From the NCBI GenBank assembly GCA_003156795.1, contig PMHU01000102.1, positions 1-25,687 on the forward strand: a stretch of 25,687 nt of DNA, read 5' to 3'. Position 1 is the stretch's first letter. Each line of letters opens with the position of its first letter. The position numbers were made by a program, and so were the translations under genes. Origin of the DNA: Acidimicrobiaceae bacterium. GTDB lineage: Bacteria > Actinomycetota > Acidimicrobiia > Acidimicrobiales > Palsa-688. Of this stretch, positions 13,918 through 21,931 are shown piece after piece. A model generated the notes under the pieces. It saw nothing but the letters and a program-made list of their open reading frames with translations, searched no databases and was not told the DNA's origin.

Positions 13918-15492
13918 TTGACCCGCAGCGAAGACCTCTTCTGGGAGGGCGTCGAGCGGGAGAAACTGTTGCTGACTCGGTGCGCGAAGTGTTCGCTTGT
14001 GCAGCATCCACCCTCGCCGATGTGCCCGAGGTGTGGGTCGTTGGAATGGGAAGCACAGGAGGCGTCGGGGCGCGGAAGGATCCATAGCTGGATCGTGTCC
14101 CATCACCCGACGGATGACCACGACCTGCCGCGAATCGTCGTGCTGGTGGAGCTGGACGAAGGGGTGCGCCTGGTGTCGAACCTTCGCGGGAGTGATCCCG
14201 CCAGGGTGGCGAACGACCTGCCCGTGGAAGTGATTTTCGTCGACATCGACGGCGTGAAGACGCCGCAATTCCGTCTGACGGGTCCGTCTATCGGGACCGT
14301 TACGACGGCAACCCTCCGGGCCAAGACGAGAACCCTCGAGGGCAAGACGGGAACCCTCCGGGGTCAGACGGCCATCGTCGGCATCGGCCAGACCGACTTT
14401 TCGAAGAACTCGGGACGAAGCGAGCTGCAGTTGGCGTCCGAGGCGGTTCGGGCCGCCATCGATGACGCAGGCTTGCGACCATCGGATGTCGACGGCACCG
14501 TCACCTTCACCCAGGACACAAACGATGAGTTGGCGCTGATGCGCAGCGTGGGCATCGAGAACCTTCGATGGGCATCGCGGACGCCATTCGGCGGGGGCGG
14601 CGCGTGCGCGACGATCGAGCACGCGGCAGCAGCAGTGGTGTCCGGGGCCGCGGAGGTGGTCGTGGTCTACCGGGCGTTCAACGAGCGGTCGGGTAAGCGT
14701 TTCGGCCAGCCCGGGCCTGGTACCGCCTCCACCGGCGGCGGCTGGTACCGCCGATACGGTCTGGACACTCCGGCGAAAATGTACTCACTGTGGTTCCAGC
14801 GCTACATGCATGAGTTCGCGCTGACCAATGCAGACTTCGGGCGCTACGCCGTGGTGGCACGCAAGCACGCGGCGACGAATCCGAACGCCTGGTTCTACGG
14901 GCGACCGATCACGCTTGACGACCATCAGAATTCCCGTTGGATCGTCGAGCCGATCCTCCGGCTGCTGGACTGCTGCCAGGAAAGTGACGGTGGCGTGGCG
15001 TGCGTGGTGACTTCACTCGATAGGGCCAAAGATCTACGCCGGCCGCTGGTGACGATCGAAGGAGCGACACAAGGCAACGTCATCAACGGCGACGTCACGT
15101 TTAACTATTACGGCCCAGACTTGACTCGCTTCCCCGAAGCGGAGTACACCGCCCGACAACTGTGGGCCACTACGGGGCTGACGCCAAACGATATCGACGT
15201 CGCCATGATCTACGAGAACTTCAGCCCGGTGGTCTTCTATCAGCTGGAGGCTTACGGCTTTTGTGGACACGGTGAGGCCAAAGACTTCATCGCGGACGGC
15301 AACATCGAGATCGGTGGGAAGCTTCCGGTGAACACCAACGGCGGACTGCTGGGCGAGGCGTACATCCACGGCGTCAACAACATCCTCGAGGGGGTTCGCC
15401 AGCTTCGAGGGAGCGCCGCCAATCAGGTTCAAGGCGCTTCGCACGTGCTGTGCAGTGCCGGGCGAAGCGCAGTCGTGCTAGGGAAGGGCTGA
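13918..15492 (+). CDS. DUF35 (OB-fold, zinc ribbon) fused to SCP2/Ltp2-like thiolase
   Basis: 524 residues in two domains. Residues 1 to about 128 are a DUF35 module: zinc ribbon Cys22-x2-Cys25 and Cys36-x2-Cys39 followed by an OB-fold (GRIHSWIV, LVSNL). Residues about 151-524 are a non-condensing thiolase-like domain: TAIVGIGQTDFSK, GGGGACATIEHAA (Cys230), YENFSP, NTNGGLLGEAYIHGVNN (His484) and LCSAG (Cys512). In actinobacterial steroid side-chain degradation, a DUF35 domain of ChsH2 pairs with the aldolase Ltp2 to cleave a C-C bond; here the two halves sit on one chain. Whether this one is an aldolase or a thiolase is open, since a Cys stands near the thiolase nucleophile position. TTG at 13918 is the only plausible start: a TAG in frame lies at 13900. 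A triple 21-bp repeat forms the linker. The stop overlaps the tetR start. Confidence 0.85.
   Translation: MTRSEDLFWEGVEREKLLLTRCAKCSLVQHPPSPMCPRCGSLEWEAQEASGRGRIHSWIVSHHPTDDHDLPRIVVLVELDEGVRLVSNLRGSDPARVANDLPVEVIFVDIDGVKTPQFRLTGPSIGTVTTATLRAKTRTLEGKTGTLRGQTAIVGIGQTDFSKNSGRSELQLASEAVRAAIDDAGLRPSDVDGTVTFTQDTNDELALMRSVGIENLRWASRTPFGGGGACATIEHAAAAVVSGAAEVVVVYRAFNERSGKRFGQPGPGTASTGGGWYRRYGLDTPAKMYSLWFQRYMHEFALTNADFGRYAVVARKHAATNPNAWFYGRPITLDDHQNSRWIVEPILRLLDCCQESDGGVACVVTSLDRAKDLRRPLVTIEGATQGNVINGDVTFNYYGPDLTRFPEAEYTARQLWATTGLTPNDIDVAMIYENFSPVVFYQLEAYGFCGHGEAKDFIADGNIEIGGKLPVNTNGGLLGEAYIHGVNNILEGVRQLRGSAANQVQGASHVLCSAGRSAVVLGKG
14305..14367 (+). repeat. Three 21-bp in-frame repeats in the domain linker
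   Basis: Codons 130-150 of the fusion gene read as three diverged heptapeptides: TATLRAK, TRTLEGK and TGTLRGQ. At DNA level the three 21-base units share ACG-x3-ACCCTC and a G-rich tail. The array sits exactly between the DUF35 module and the thiolase domain, with no equivalent in separate DUF35 or thiolase proteins that I know of. Confidence 0.8.
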
Positions 15493-16166
15493 TGAAAGCC
15501 GTCACAGCACCACGCCGTCAGCGATCCAAGAGAGCAGGCGGTGGCGACCCCGACACCAGGCAGCGCGTCATCGACGGGGCGATCGAGTGCATCCTCGAAC
15601 GAGGGTTCTACCGATCCAGCTCCAACGCAGTCGCCGAGCACGTCGGGCTCAGCTGGGGCGTCATTCAGTACTACTTCGGTACCCGCGAGTCGCTGATGCT
15701 GGCGGTCCTCGAGGACGGGAGCCGCCGTCTGATCGAGACCGTATCGACTGCGGACATCACCGGCGACACTCTGACCGACCGAATTGAAGAGTATTTCGTG
15801 ACCCTCGAGCGCTACTACGGCGACCCGCGGTACCTGGCCTTCATCCAGGTGCTTTTGAATTTGAGCCACGATCCCCGCACCTCGGCGCAGACGCTGGAGA
15901 CCATGACTCGGATCAGCAAGGTCGTCGACGTCGAGCTCGACCGGCTCACGACCAAGCTGTTCGCCGGAGTGCCCGTACGGCAGCGAAGGCTCCGCAGCTT
16001 GGTGTTTCACGTCCTGCGCGGCCTGGCCCTCAGCGAAGTCATGCTCGGTACCTTGCCCTTCGACTCGAGTCGCCCGACTAGGGAGCTGCGAGCCCAGCGA
16101 CGACTAGCGGCCCGGGCGTTGAGCCTTCTGATCGAAGATGAGGTCGGGATAGACCGCGAAGACTGA
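15492..16166 (+). CDS. TetR/AcrR family transcriptional regulator
   Basis: 224-residue repressor-type regulator. Seen: basic N-terminus, then a TetR DNA-binding domain at about 20-70 with ERGFYRSSSNAVAEHVG, LSWGVIQYYFGTRESLM and the typical helix 3-helix 4 joint. The C-terminal ligand domain is variable, with no recognised effector motif. ATG at 15492 overlaps the thiolase stop (TGATG) and has GGGAAGGG just upstream, so it is preferred over the in-frame TTG further up. It is the last gene of the amidohydrolase-thiolase operon. The tandem near-palindrome upstream of that operon (12689-12722) is the obvious candidate operator, giving autoregulation and divergent control of the CoA-transferase; an acyl-CoA ligand would fit. 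The downstream MFS gene could be a further target. Confidence 0.93.
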   Translation: MKAVTAPRRQRSKRAGGGDPDTRQRVIDGAIECILERGFYRSSSNAVAEHVGLSWGVIQYYFGTRESLMLAVLEDGSRRLIETVSTADITGDTLTDRIEEYFVTLERYYGDPRYLAFIQVLLNLSHDPRTSAQTLETMTRISKVVDVELDRLTTKLFAGVPVRQRRLRSLVFHVLRGLALSEVMLGTLPFDSSRPTRELRAQRRLAARALSLLIEDEVGIDRED

Positions 16167-16328
16167 GCAGCCCAGACACGAGGTACCCGGCATGAGACGC
16201 CTCAAGATGGCAACGAAAGGTTGGAACTACGGTCTACCTGTCCGGCCCCAGACAGATGTAGAAGATAGGTGTAGATGCGGCGGCCGGGGGGGAACATTCG
16301 CCTTTAGCCGGGGGTTGCAATTCGAGTC
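16167..16328 (+). promoter_or_regulatory. Intergenic region upstream of MFS gene with imperfect inverted repeat
   Basis: TCTACCTGTC at 16233-16242 and GACAGATGTAGA at 16251-16262 form an imperfect inverted repeat with an 8-base spacer; AGGTGTAGATG follows at 16267-16277 as a partial further copy of the right arm. It may be an operator for the MFS gene. No clear -35/-10 pair and no coding sequence seen here. Confidence 0.35.
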
Positions 16329-17840
16329 ATGACCGGCCCTTTGAGCAACGACGCCGCCGCGGTTAGCACGCCCAAAGGACGGCAGGTCCCGGATTGGATC
16401 GTCCTGGCCATTGCGTGCGTGGCCCAGTTTATGGTCGTGCTGGATGTATCGATCGTCAACGTCGCCCTCCCGTCGATCGGCAGAGACCTCAAGTACAGCC
16501 CTACCGGGCTCCAGTGGGTCGTCAACGCCTACGTGCTGACCTTCGCCGGCTTCTTGCTGCTGGGCGGCCGGGCCGCCGACCTGTTCGGCCGCCGCCGGGT
16601 CTACCTGTTCGGACTGGGTCTGTTCACCGTAGCCAGCCTGGTAGGAGGTCTGGCCCAGAACTCCGCCTGGCTCACCACGGCCCGAGCCGTGCAAGGGATC
16701 GGCGGGGCGTTCTTGTCACCCGCGACCCTCACCATCATCGTCACCACATTCTCGGGAGCCCGGATGGCCAAGGCCCTCGGAATTTGGAGCGCGGTGGCGG
16801 GCGCAGGAGGGGCCGCCGGTTCGATCCTCGGTGGCGTCCTGACCGCTGAAGTCTCCTGGCGCTGGGTACTGTTCGTCAATATTCCGATCGGCGCGGCCGC
16901 GACCGTCGCCGCGGTCGTGTTTCTGACCGAGTCCAAGCGACGTCAACGCGACGAGGACGCGCCCAAGCTGGACATCGCCGGCGCCATCACGGTGACGGCC
17001 GGGCTGGGGGCCCTCATATACGCCATCGTGGGGACCGACACCCACGCGTGGGGGTCTACTTACACGCTTTCGATCCTGGCCGTAGCCGCAGTCCTTCTGG
17101 CCATCTTCACCTACATCCAGCTCAACGCGGCATCCACCCCGCTCGTACCCTTCCGGCTCTTTCGCTCGCGATCCGTCACCGGATCCAACATCGTGATGTT
17201 CCTGGTCGGCGCGGCGTTCTTCTCCATGTGGTACTTCATGTCGTTGTACTTGCAGAACGTGCTCGGATACGGAGCGCTCAAAGCCGGCCTGGCCTTTGTA
17301 CCCATGGCCACCACCATCATCATCGGGGCCCAGGTGAGCTCGCGGTTGCTGACCAGGTTCGGCGTGCGACCGCTCCTTCTGGCCGGGACCGTGCTCGCGT
17401 GTGGTGGCTTCACCTGGCTGTCGCACATTCAGTCCCACAGCGCCTATTGGAGCCACGTGCTCGGCCCCGGCTGCGCGATCTCCCTGGCCCTCGGCCTTCT
17501 GTTCACACCGCTCGCCTCTGCCGGGACGTCGGGAGTCCACTTCACCGAGGCCGGTCTGGCATCGGGCGTGCTCAACACCTCGCGGCAGATGGGCGGTTCG
17601 GTCGGCTTGGCCGCACTCGCCACGATAGCCATCGACCGCACCCACTCCGCTTTGCATGCGGGTCACGGGGCGGCATCGACCGCGGAGGCGTTGACGTCGG
17701 GCTACGCCCGGGCGTTCGGCGTCGCCGCCTTCCTTGGCTTGGCCGCGTTCCTGGCCTCGTTTATCGTTCCGTCCATCGGGCCCAAACGAGAGTCCGAAGC
17801 CCCGGCCCAACCGTCCTTCGAGGCGGCCGTCGAAGGCTAG
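16329..17840 (+). CDS. MFS transporter, DHA2 (EmrB/QacA) family, drug or metabolite efflux
   Basis: 503-residue polytopic membrane protein of the 14-helix proton-antiport class. Seen: motif D1-like LDVSIVNVALP at 38-48, motif A GGRAADLFGRRR at 79-90, and antiporter motif C region GAGGAAGSILGGVLT at about 158-172; hydrophobic segments continue to about residue 480, with a short polar tail. It would export hydrophobic or toxic compounds with proton entry. ATG at 16329 has only a short GAG as ribosome binding site. It follows tetR by 162 bases on the same strand, so it may have its own promoter. The stop TAG is shared with the convergent acyl-CoA ligase gene through one CTAG. Confidence 0.93.
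   Translation: MTGPLSNDAAAVSTPKGRQVPDWIVLAIACVAQFMVVLDVSIVNVALPSIGRDLKYSPTGLQWVVNAYVLTFAGFLLLGGRAADLFGRRRVYLFGLGLFTVASLVGGLAQNSAWLTTARAVQGIGGAFLSPATLTIIVTTFSGARMAKALGIWSAVAGAGGAAGSILGGVLTAEVSWRWVLFVNIPIGAAATVAAVVFLTESKRRQRDEDAPKLDIAGAITVTAGLGALIYAIVGTDTHAWGSTYTLSILAVAAVLLAIFTYIQLNAASTPLVPFRLFRSRSVTGSNIVMFLVGAAFFSMWYFMSLYLQNVLGYGALKAGLAFVPMATTIIIGAQVSSRLLTRFGVRPLLLAGTVLACGGFTWLSHIQSHSAYWSHVLGPGCAISLALGLLFTPLASAGTSGVHFTEAGLASGVLNTSRQMGGSVGLAALATIAIDRTHSALHAGHGAASTAEALTSGYARAFGVAAFLGLAAFLASFIVPSIGPKRESEAPAQPSFEAAVEG
17837..17840. other. CTAG shared as stop codon by two convergent genes
   Basis: The palindromic CTAG gives TAG to the MFS gene on the plus strand (17838-17840) and TAG to the ligase gene on the minus strand (17839-17837). 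The coding regions overlap by four bases, leaving no room for terminators between them. Confidence 0.9.
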
Positions 17841-19327
17841 CCCTTCATCTCGTCGCGTATCACCCGCCTGAGGAGCTTGCCGGTCTCGTTGTAGGGCATC
17901 TCCTCCCTGAAGCGGATGACTTGGGGGCTCTTGGTCGACCGGAGCCGATCCCGGACCCACTGCTTTAGCTCGTCCGCGGTGACACGCGCTCCGGGCTTCA
18001 GCACCACGGCGGCGCCGACGACCTCGCCCCACTCAGGGTCGGGGAGCCCTACCACGGCCGCCTCTGCGACGTCGGGGTGGCTAGCCAGTGTGTCTTCGAT
18101 CTCACCCGGGGAGAGGTTCTCGGCCCCCCGCACGATCACGTCGTCGAGACGACCCTCAAGGTATAGGTAGCCGCCCTCGTCGAGCCAGCCCGCGTCTTTG
18201 GTAGGGAACCACCCGTCCCTCGATAGGATCGTCCCGCCCGAATACTCCCCGGCGACCTGCTCACCACGGACGAATATCTCGCCCCGCCCGCCGGTGGCGA
18301 GCTGGCGGCCCTCGGAGTCCCGGATCTCCAGTTCGATGGTCGGCAGGGGACGGCCGACGGAGCCGAGCCGTCGCCGGACTTGAGGGTCGTCGCTCGCAAT
18401 GGCCAGGCGGTGGTCCTCCGGGGTGAGCACCGAAACGGTGGAGCTCGTCTCGGTGAGGCCGTAGGCATTGACGAAGTTCACGTTGGGAAGCGACTTGATG
18501 GCCTGCTCGATGACCTCGACGGGCATCCGCCCCCCGCCATAGGAAAGATGCCGCAGTGAGCCGAGGTCGGCTTGCTTCTCTTGCATGCACGTCAAGATGC
18601 GTCGAAGCATCGTCGGAACGACCATGGCCTGGGTGACGTTTTCGTCCTGGACGGTGCGGACCCACTCCTCCGAATCAAAGCCCGGCAGGTAGACGATGCG
18701 TCTGCCGCTGTAAATGGAGCTGAGGATGGCCGAGATCCCCGCGATGTGATAGGGCGGGACGCTGATCAACTGGGATTCGTCGGGTTCGGCCCCCAAGTAC
18801 TCGACCGTGCCGATGACGTAGGACGCCAAGTGGCGGTGCCTCAGCAAGGCCGCTTTCGGCTCGCCGGTAGTACCGCTGGTGAATAGCATGACCGCGACCC
18901 CGTCCGGACCCACGAACGGCAGTTCCTCCTCTTCGTCTGGTCCATCTGCCGCGGCGAGCAGGCCGTCGGTTGAAAGCACCTGCAAACCTTCGATCGCTCC
19001 GATCCTCGGGATCACGTCCCCTCCGGCTACGACCAAGCCGGGGGCGAGTCGGGCCAGGACGGAATCCAGTTGCCCGTCGGTCAGGCGGTAGTTGACCGGA
19101 GCGAACGGCACCCCGGCCAGAGCGCACGCAAAGAGGGTGATGGGGACGGCCTCGGAGTTGACGTCGACGAGACCTACCTGCTCGACGCCTTTCGACAGAA
19201 ATACACGGGCGATCCGGCGGGATTTCGACAGAAGGTCTCGGGCTGAGAGACCGCCGTCTTGGGATCCGAGCGCGACCCGCTCATCCGCCCCCTCGGCGAC
19301 CATCTCCAGAAGCATCGAGACGTTCAT
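17837..19327 (-). CDS. Class I adenylate-forming acyl-CoA ligase (AMP-binding protein)
   Basis: 496 residues; activates a carboxylic acid to acyl-AMP and then acyl-CoA. Seen: LFTSGTTGEPKAALLRH (P-loop, about 151-167), PPYHIAG, YGLTETSS, GWFPTKDAGW, YLEGRLDDVIVRGAENLSPGEIE hinge and C-terminal catalytic lysine in NETGKLLRR. All core motifs are present, so it should be active. Not long enough for an extra carrier domain. ATG at 19327 overlaps the stop of the upstream permease gene by one base (TAATG), with GGGGAG upstream; the frame is open further, but that part lies antisense-like inside the permease gene. Last gene of a five-gene operon with two ABC-2 transporters, an unusual partner for a ligase. 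Substrate may be a fatty, aromatic or terpenoid acid; not readable here. Confidence 0.93.
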   Translation of the reverse strand: MNVSMLLEMVAEGADERVALGSQDGGLSARDLLSKSRRIARVFLSKGVEQVGLVDVNSEAVPITLFACALAGVPFAPVNYRLTDGQLDSVLARLAPGLVVAGGDVIPRIGAIEGLQVLSTDGLLAAADGPDEEEELPFVGPDGVAVMLFTSGTTGEPKAALLRHRHLASYVIGTVEYLGAEPDESQLISVPPYHIAGISAILSSIYSGRRIVYLPGFDSEEWVRTVQDENVTQAMVVPTMLRRILTCMQEKQADLGSLRHLSYGGGRMPVEVIEQAIKSLPNVNFVNAYGLTETSSTVSVLTPEDHRLAIASDDPQVRRRLGSVGRPLPTIELEIRDSEGRQLATGGRGEIFVRGEQVAGEYSGGTILSRDGWFPTKDAGWLDEGGYLYLEGRLDDVIVRGAENLSPGEIEDTLASHPDVAEAAVVGLPDPEWGEVVGAAVVLKPGARVTADELKQWVRDRLRSTKSPQVIRFREEMPYNETGKLLRRVIRDEMKG

Positions 19328-20073
19328 TAAGTGATCTCCCCCCGGTCGAGCGAGCGAGTCGTCAACGCCAAAGCGACCACGGTCACGACGAGAGGAAAGA
19401 TGAGCCCGGTGGTCCAGGCGACGGCGTTGGTTGGTGGCGGATGCTGAGCCACGTGGGCGGCAAGGGAGCGCGTGTTGATAAATATCGAGGCCCGGGCAGC
19501 CCCGTGCGACACGCGGGCCACGGCCTGCTCCCAAATCAGCAGATAGGCCAAGCCCCAAGCGAGAGCGCGCCGGACGCGCAGCCCCAGTCCGCAGAAGACC
19601 GCCGAGTAGGCGACGGTCGCAAGCAGCCCGCCGGCCGCAGCCCCGCCGGCGATGCGCCACCCCCCGCCGCTGATGGCGGCGCCGACGACGAGCGGGAACA
19701 CCGCCACCGGCACGACGACCGTCACCGACGCGCCAAAGGCGCCCAACGCCAGCTGCCACCGGGGAAGCGGACGCAGCCACAGATAGACCAGCGTTCCGTC
19801 TTCGGCCACGTCTCCCAGCGCCGCAGACGCGAAGACCAAGGCGACGACTGGGATCAAGAGTGAGAGCCCGAACGAGTCGACGAGAGACCACGCCGCGTTC
19901 GGTCGGTTGGCGCTGTGAGAAAGGTGAATGGCCAGCCCCAGAGCCACGGCGCCGAGCCCGAGCAGGCTCAGCCCGGCGACGCGGAGGCGCGTAGCGATCG
20001 ACCGTACAAACACCTTCCAGACCGTCATGAAGGTCGCCATCGTGAAGTTCGGCGGCGCGGCAGTGGCCTTCAT
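19327..20073 (-). CDS. ABC-2 type transporter permease
   Basis: 248-residue integral membrane protein with about six hydrophobic segments: near 33-50, 68-88, 107-134, 140-165, a weaker one near 170-183 and one at 220-240. Contains the AEDGTLVYLWLRPLPRWQLA region between helices 2 and 3, typical of ABC-2 permeases, where the loop contacts the ATPase. ATG at 20073 overlaps the stop of the ATPase gene upstream by four bases (ATGA), and its own stop overlaps the ligase start by one. Paired with that ATPase as an exporter half; the complex would be a dimer of each. Substrate unknown. ATG for residue 12 is an alternative start. Confidence 0.85.
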   Translation of the reverse strand: MKATAAPPNFTMATFMTVWKVFVRSIATRLRVAGLSLLGLGAVALGLAIHLSHSANRPNAAWSLVDSFGLSLLIPVVALVFASAALGDVAEDGTLVYLWLRPLPRWQLALGAFGASVTVVVPVAVFPLVVGAAISGGGWRIAGGAAAGGLLATVAYSAVFCGLGLRVRRALAWGLAYLLIWEQAVARVSHGAARASIFINTRSLAAHVAQHPPPTNAVAWTTGLIFPLVVTVVALALTTRSLDRGEIT

Positions 20074-21002
20074 CTGCGCCCGACCAGATATGCGAACACG
20101 CTCTCGAGGTCGTCGTCGAGGGCGCGCACTTCGGTGAGACGGGCCTCGCAGTCGCGGGCTACGACGGCTACCGACCGGCGAAAAGCGGGGGAGTCGCTGG
20201 TCTCGACCTCGATCCAGCCGTCCTTGATCCGGGCTCCGGTGACCAGTCCAGTGGTCAGGAGGCCGGCGGCCAGAGCTAGCGGCTGGTCGGTGCCGACCCG
20301 CAAGCGGTGAGGGCGGTCGTCCATCAGGTCGCGTATGGCCGAGAACGGGCCTTCGGCCACGAGCCGGCCCTGCGTGATGACGAGGATGCGCGACCCGAAC
20401 CGCTCGACCTCTTCGAGCACGTGGCTGGAGACGACCACGGTCTTCCCCTCGTCGCCCAGACGGCGGAACAGCTCGATCGTTCTAAGACGCTGGCGGGGAT
20501 CGAGCCCCTCGAGCGGTTCGTCGAGAACCAGGAGGTCGGGGTCACCGACCAGCGCCTGGGCCAGTTTGACCCGCTGCCGCATGCCCTTGGAGTAAGCGGC
20601 GAGAGGACGAGGATCAGCCGGATCGAGCTCTACTGTTTCGATGGCCAAGAGGGCGGCTCGGTCGGGGTCGGGGATGTGATGCAGCGTGGCGGCGAGCCTC
20701 ACGAACTCGATGATCGTCTGGCGTTCGAAGAGCCGCTCCTGCTGCGGCGCGATCCCGATTCGACTGGTGAGGTCCGGGTTGGCTCGCGGGTTCTCGTCGA
20801 AGATCCGCACCGTCCCTTGCGAAGGGTTGGCCAAGCCGCACAAGACTCGAAAGAGCGTCGATTTGCCTGCACCGTTGGGGCCCAGCAACGCCGTTACTCC
20901 CGGTCCGATGTCGAAGCTGAGGTCGGAAAGGGCGACGACGGATCCGAACCACTTCGAGAGCTGACGGACGGCGATGGTGGGGCTGCTCCCAGGGCTGGTC
21001 AC
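20070..21002 (-). CDS. ABC transporter ATP-binding protein (second module)
   Basis: 310-residue nucleotide-binding subunit. Seen: Walker A GPNGAGKST at 41-49, Q-loop region IGIAPQQERLF, degenerate signature YSKGMRQ at 137-143, Walker B LLVLDEPLEGLDP with Asp161-Glu162, and H-loop His194 in SSHVLEEV. A roughly 85-residue C-terminal extension ends in DDDLESVFAYLVG, normal for the ABC-2 exporter class. GTG at 21002 overlaps the upstream permease stop (GTGA) and places the first strand correctly; the frame remains open far upstream, but that part reads through the permease gene and is not protein-like. Energises the permease encoded just downstream. Confidence 0.93.
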   Translation of the reverse strand: MTSPGSSPTIAVRQLSKWFGSVVALSDLSFDIGPGVTALLGPNGAGKSTLFRVLCGLANPSQGTVRIFDENPRANPDLTSRIGIAPQQERLFERQTIIEFVRLAATLHHIPDPDRAALLAIETVELDPADPRPLAAYSKGMRQRVKLAQALVGDPDLLVLDEPLEGLDPRQRLRTIELFRRLGDEGKTVVVSSHVLEEVERFGSRILVITQGRLVAEGPFSAIRDLMDDRPHRLRVGTDQPLALAAGLLTTGLVTGARIKDGWIEVETSDSPAFRRSVAVVARDCEARLTEVRALDDDLESVFAYLVGRR

Positions 21003-21931
21003 CGCGTCACCTCGGTGCCGACGACACGCCACCACGTCACCGCGGCGGCAACGAGGGTCAGGCCGACGCTCGCGCCGACCACCACCCCGGTCGACAGCGG
21101 GGCGCTGGCGACGAACCCGTCCTGAGGTCCCGTAGGGAGGCCCCTGAGCGTGAAGATGCGCAAGGCCAGTTCGAACGGGAGTCGATTGATGGACAAGGCG
21201 AGCACATTCTTCGGCCCTCCCAGGCCGAAGACGATCACGCTCGTGATGGCGCCCGAGCCGAGAATGAGCAGTAGCGAGCCGGCCGAGGCGAACGCCCGCC
21301 GATCGGTCAAGCTCGGAATCGCCAGTGAAACGGCGCCGAACATCAGTGATAGCGAGACGCCGGCGGCGAAAATTTGCGCGACGGTACCCATGAAGTCCAC
21401 GAACCCGTGCGGACCTTCGTTCTGGAGGGCCAAGCCGACTAGTAACAGCAGCGGAGGGCCGACCGTAACAAGCAGAAGCACGCCGATCACAGCGATGGCT
21501 TTGGATAGGAGGTAGGTGGAACGGTTGAGCGGGGACGACAGGTAGACGCCGAGAAAGCGGGAGCGCTTGTCGGGGCATAGGGCTTCGGGGGCGGCGAGGG
21601 CGGCGAACAGGATGATGGCTGCAGTGATGAACCCGTAGTAGTGGCCCGGGCCGGGGATCAGGTCGGCCAGCCGCCTCGGACTGTTGGGCACCAGGGCGAC
21701 GATGCCGATGAAAGCGACCGCCGGGAGGTAGGCGATTGCGACCGTCACGAAGGGCAGCACTTTGTAGCGGGCGGGCCTCTTCAGACCCATGATCCTCTCG
21801 GCTGTGTGGCGGGCTAGAGCCCACACTGAGTGCGAGACCCCGAGTCGGACGCCGCGATACGGCCGGTAGCCGGGCTCGTAGATCTGAGCCCGATCGTCGG
21901 CTGCGACCACGTCGTCTTCTCGCCGGCTCAT
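20999..21931 (-). CDS. ABC transporter permease (first module)
   Basis: 310-residue membrane protein. Seen: a cytoplasmic N-terminus with the conserved RAQIYEPGYRPYRGVRLG segment of a known actinobacterial ABC permease group, then about six hydrophobic segments from residue 60 to 300, and the SRFLGVYLSSPLNRSTYLLSKA loop between helices 2 and 3 that contacts the ATPase. ATG at 21931 overlaps the stop of the first ATPase (ATGA), and its stop overlaps the second ATPase start (GTGA). It has a different length and sequence from the second permease, so the two modules are probably distinct transporters or a heteromeric one. Substrate unknown. Confidence 0.88.
   Translation of the reverse strand: MSRREDDVVAADDRAQIYEPGYRPYRGVRLGVSHSVWALARHTAERIMGLKRPARYKVLPFVTVAIAYLPAVAFIGIVALVPNSPRRLADLIPGPGHYYGFITAAIILFAALAAPEALCPDKRSRFLGVYLSSPLNRSTYLLSKAIAVIGVLLLVTVGPPLLLLVGLALQNEGPHGFVDFMGTVAQIFAAGVSLSLMFGAVSLAIPSLTDRRAFASAGSLLLILGSGAITSVIVFGLGGPKNVLALSINRLPFELALRIFTLRGLPTGPQDGFVASAPLSTGVVVGASVGLTLVAAAVTWWRVVGTEVTR

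Noticed and set aside
16716..18032. 438-codon open frame on the minus strand opposite the MFS gene
   Set aside because: Antisense shadow: the plus strand encodes a clear MFS protein with its motifs, while this translation is low-complexity.
19328..19891. N-terminal extension of the acyl-CoA ligase up to 19891
   Set aside because: It lies inside the permease gene in another frame and is arginine-rich; ATG at 19327 gives the normal ligase start and the TAATG overlap.
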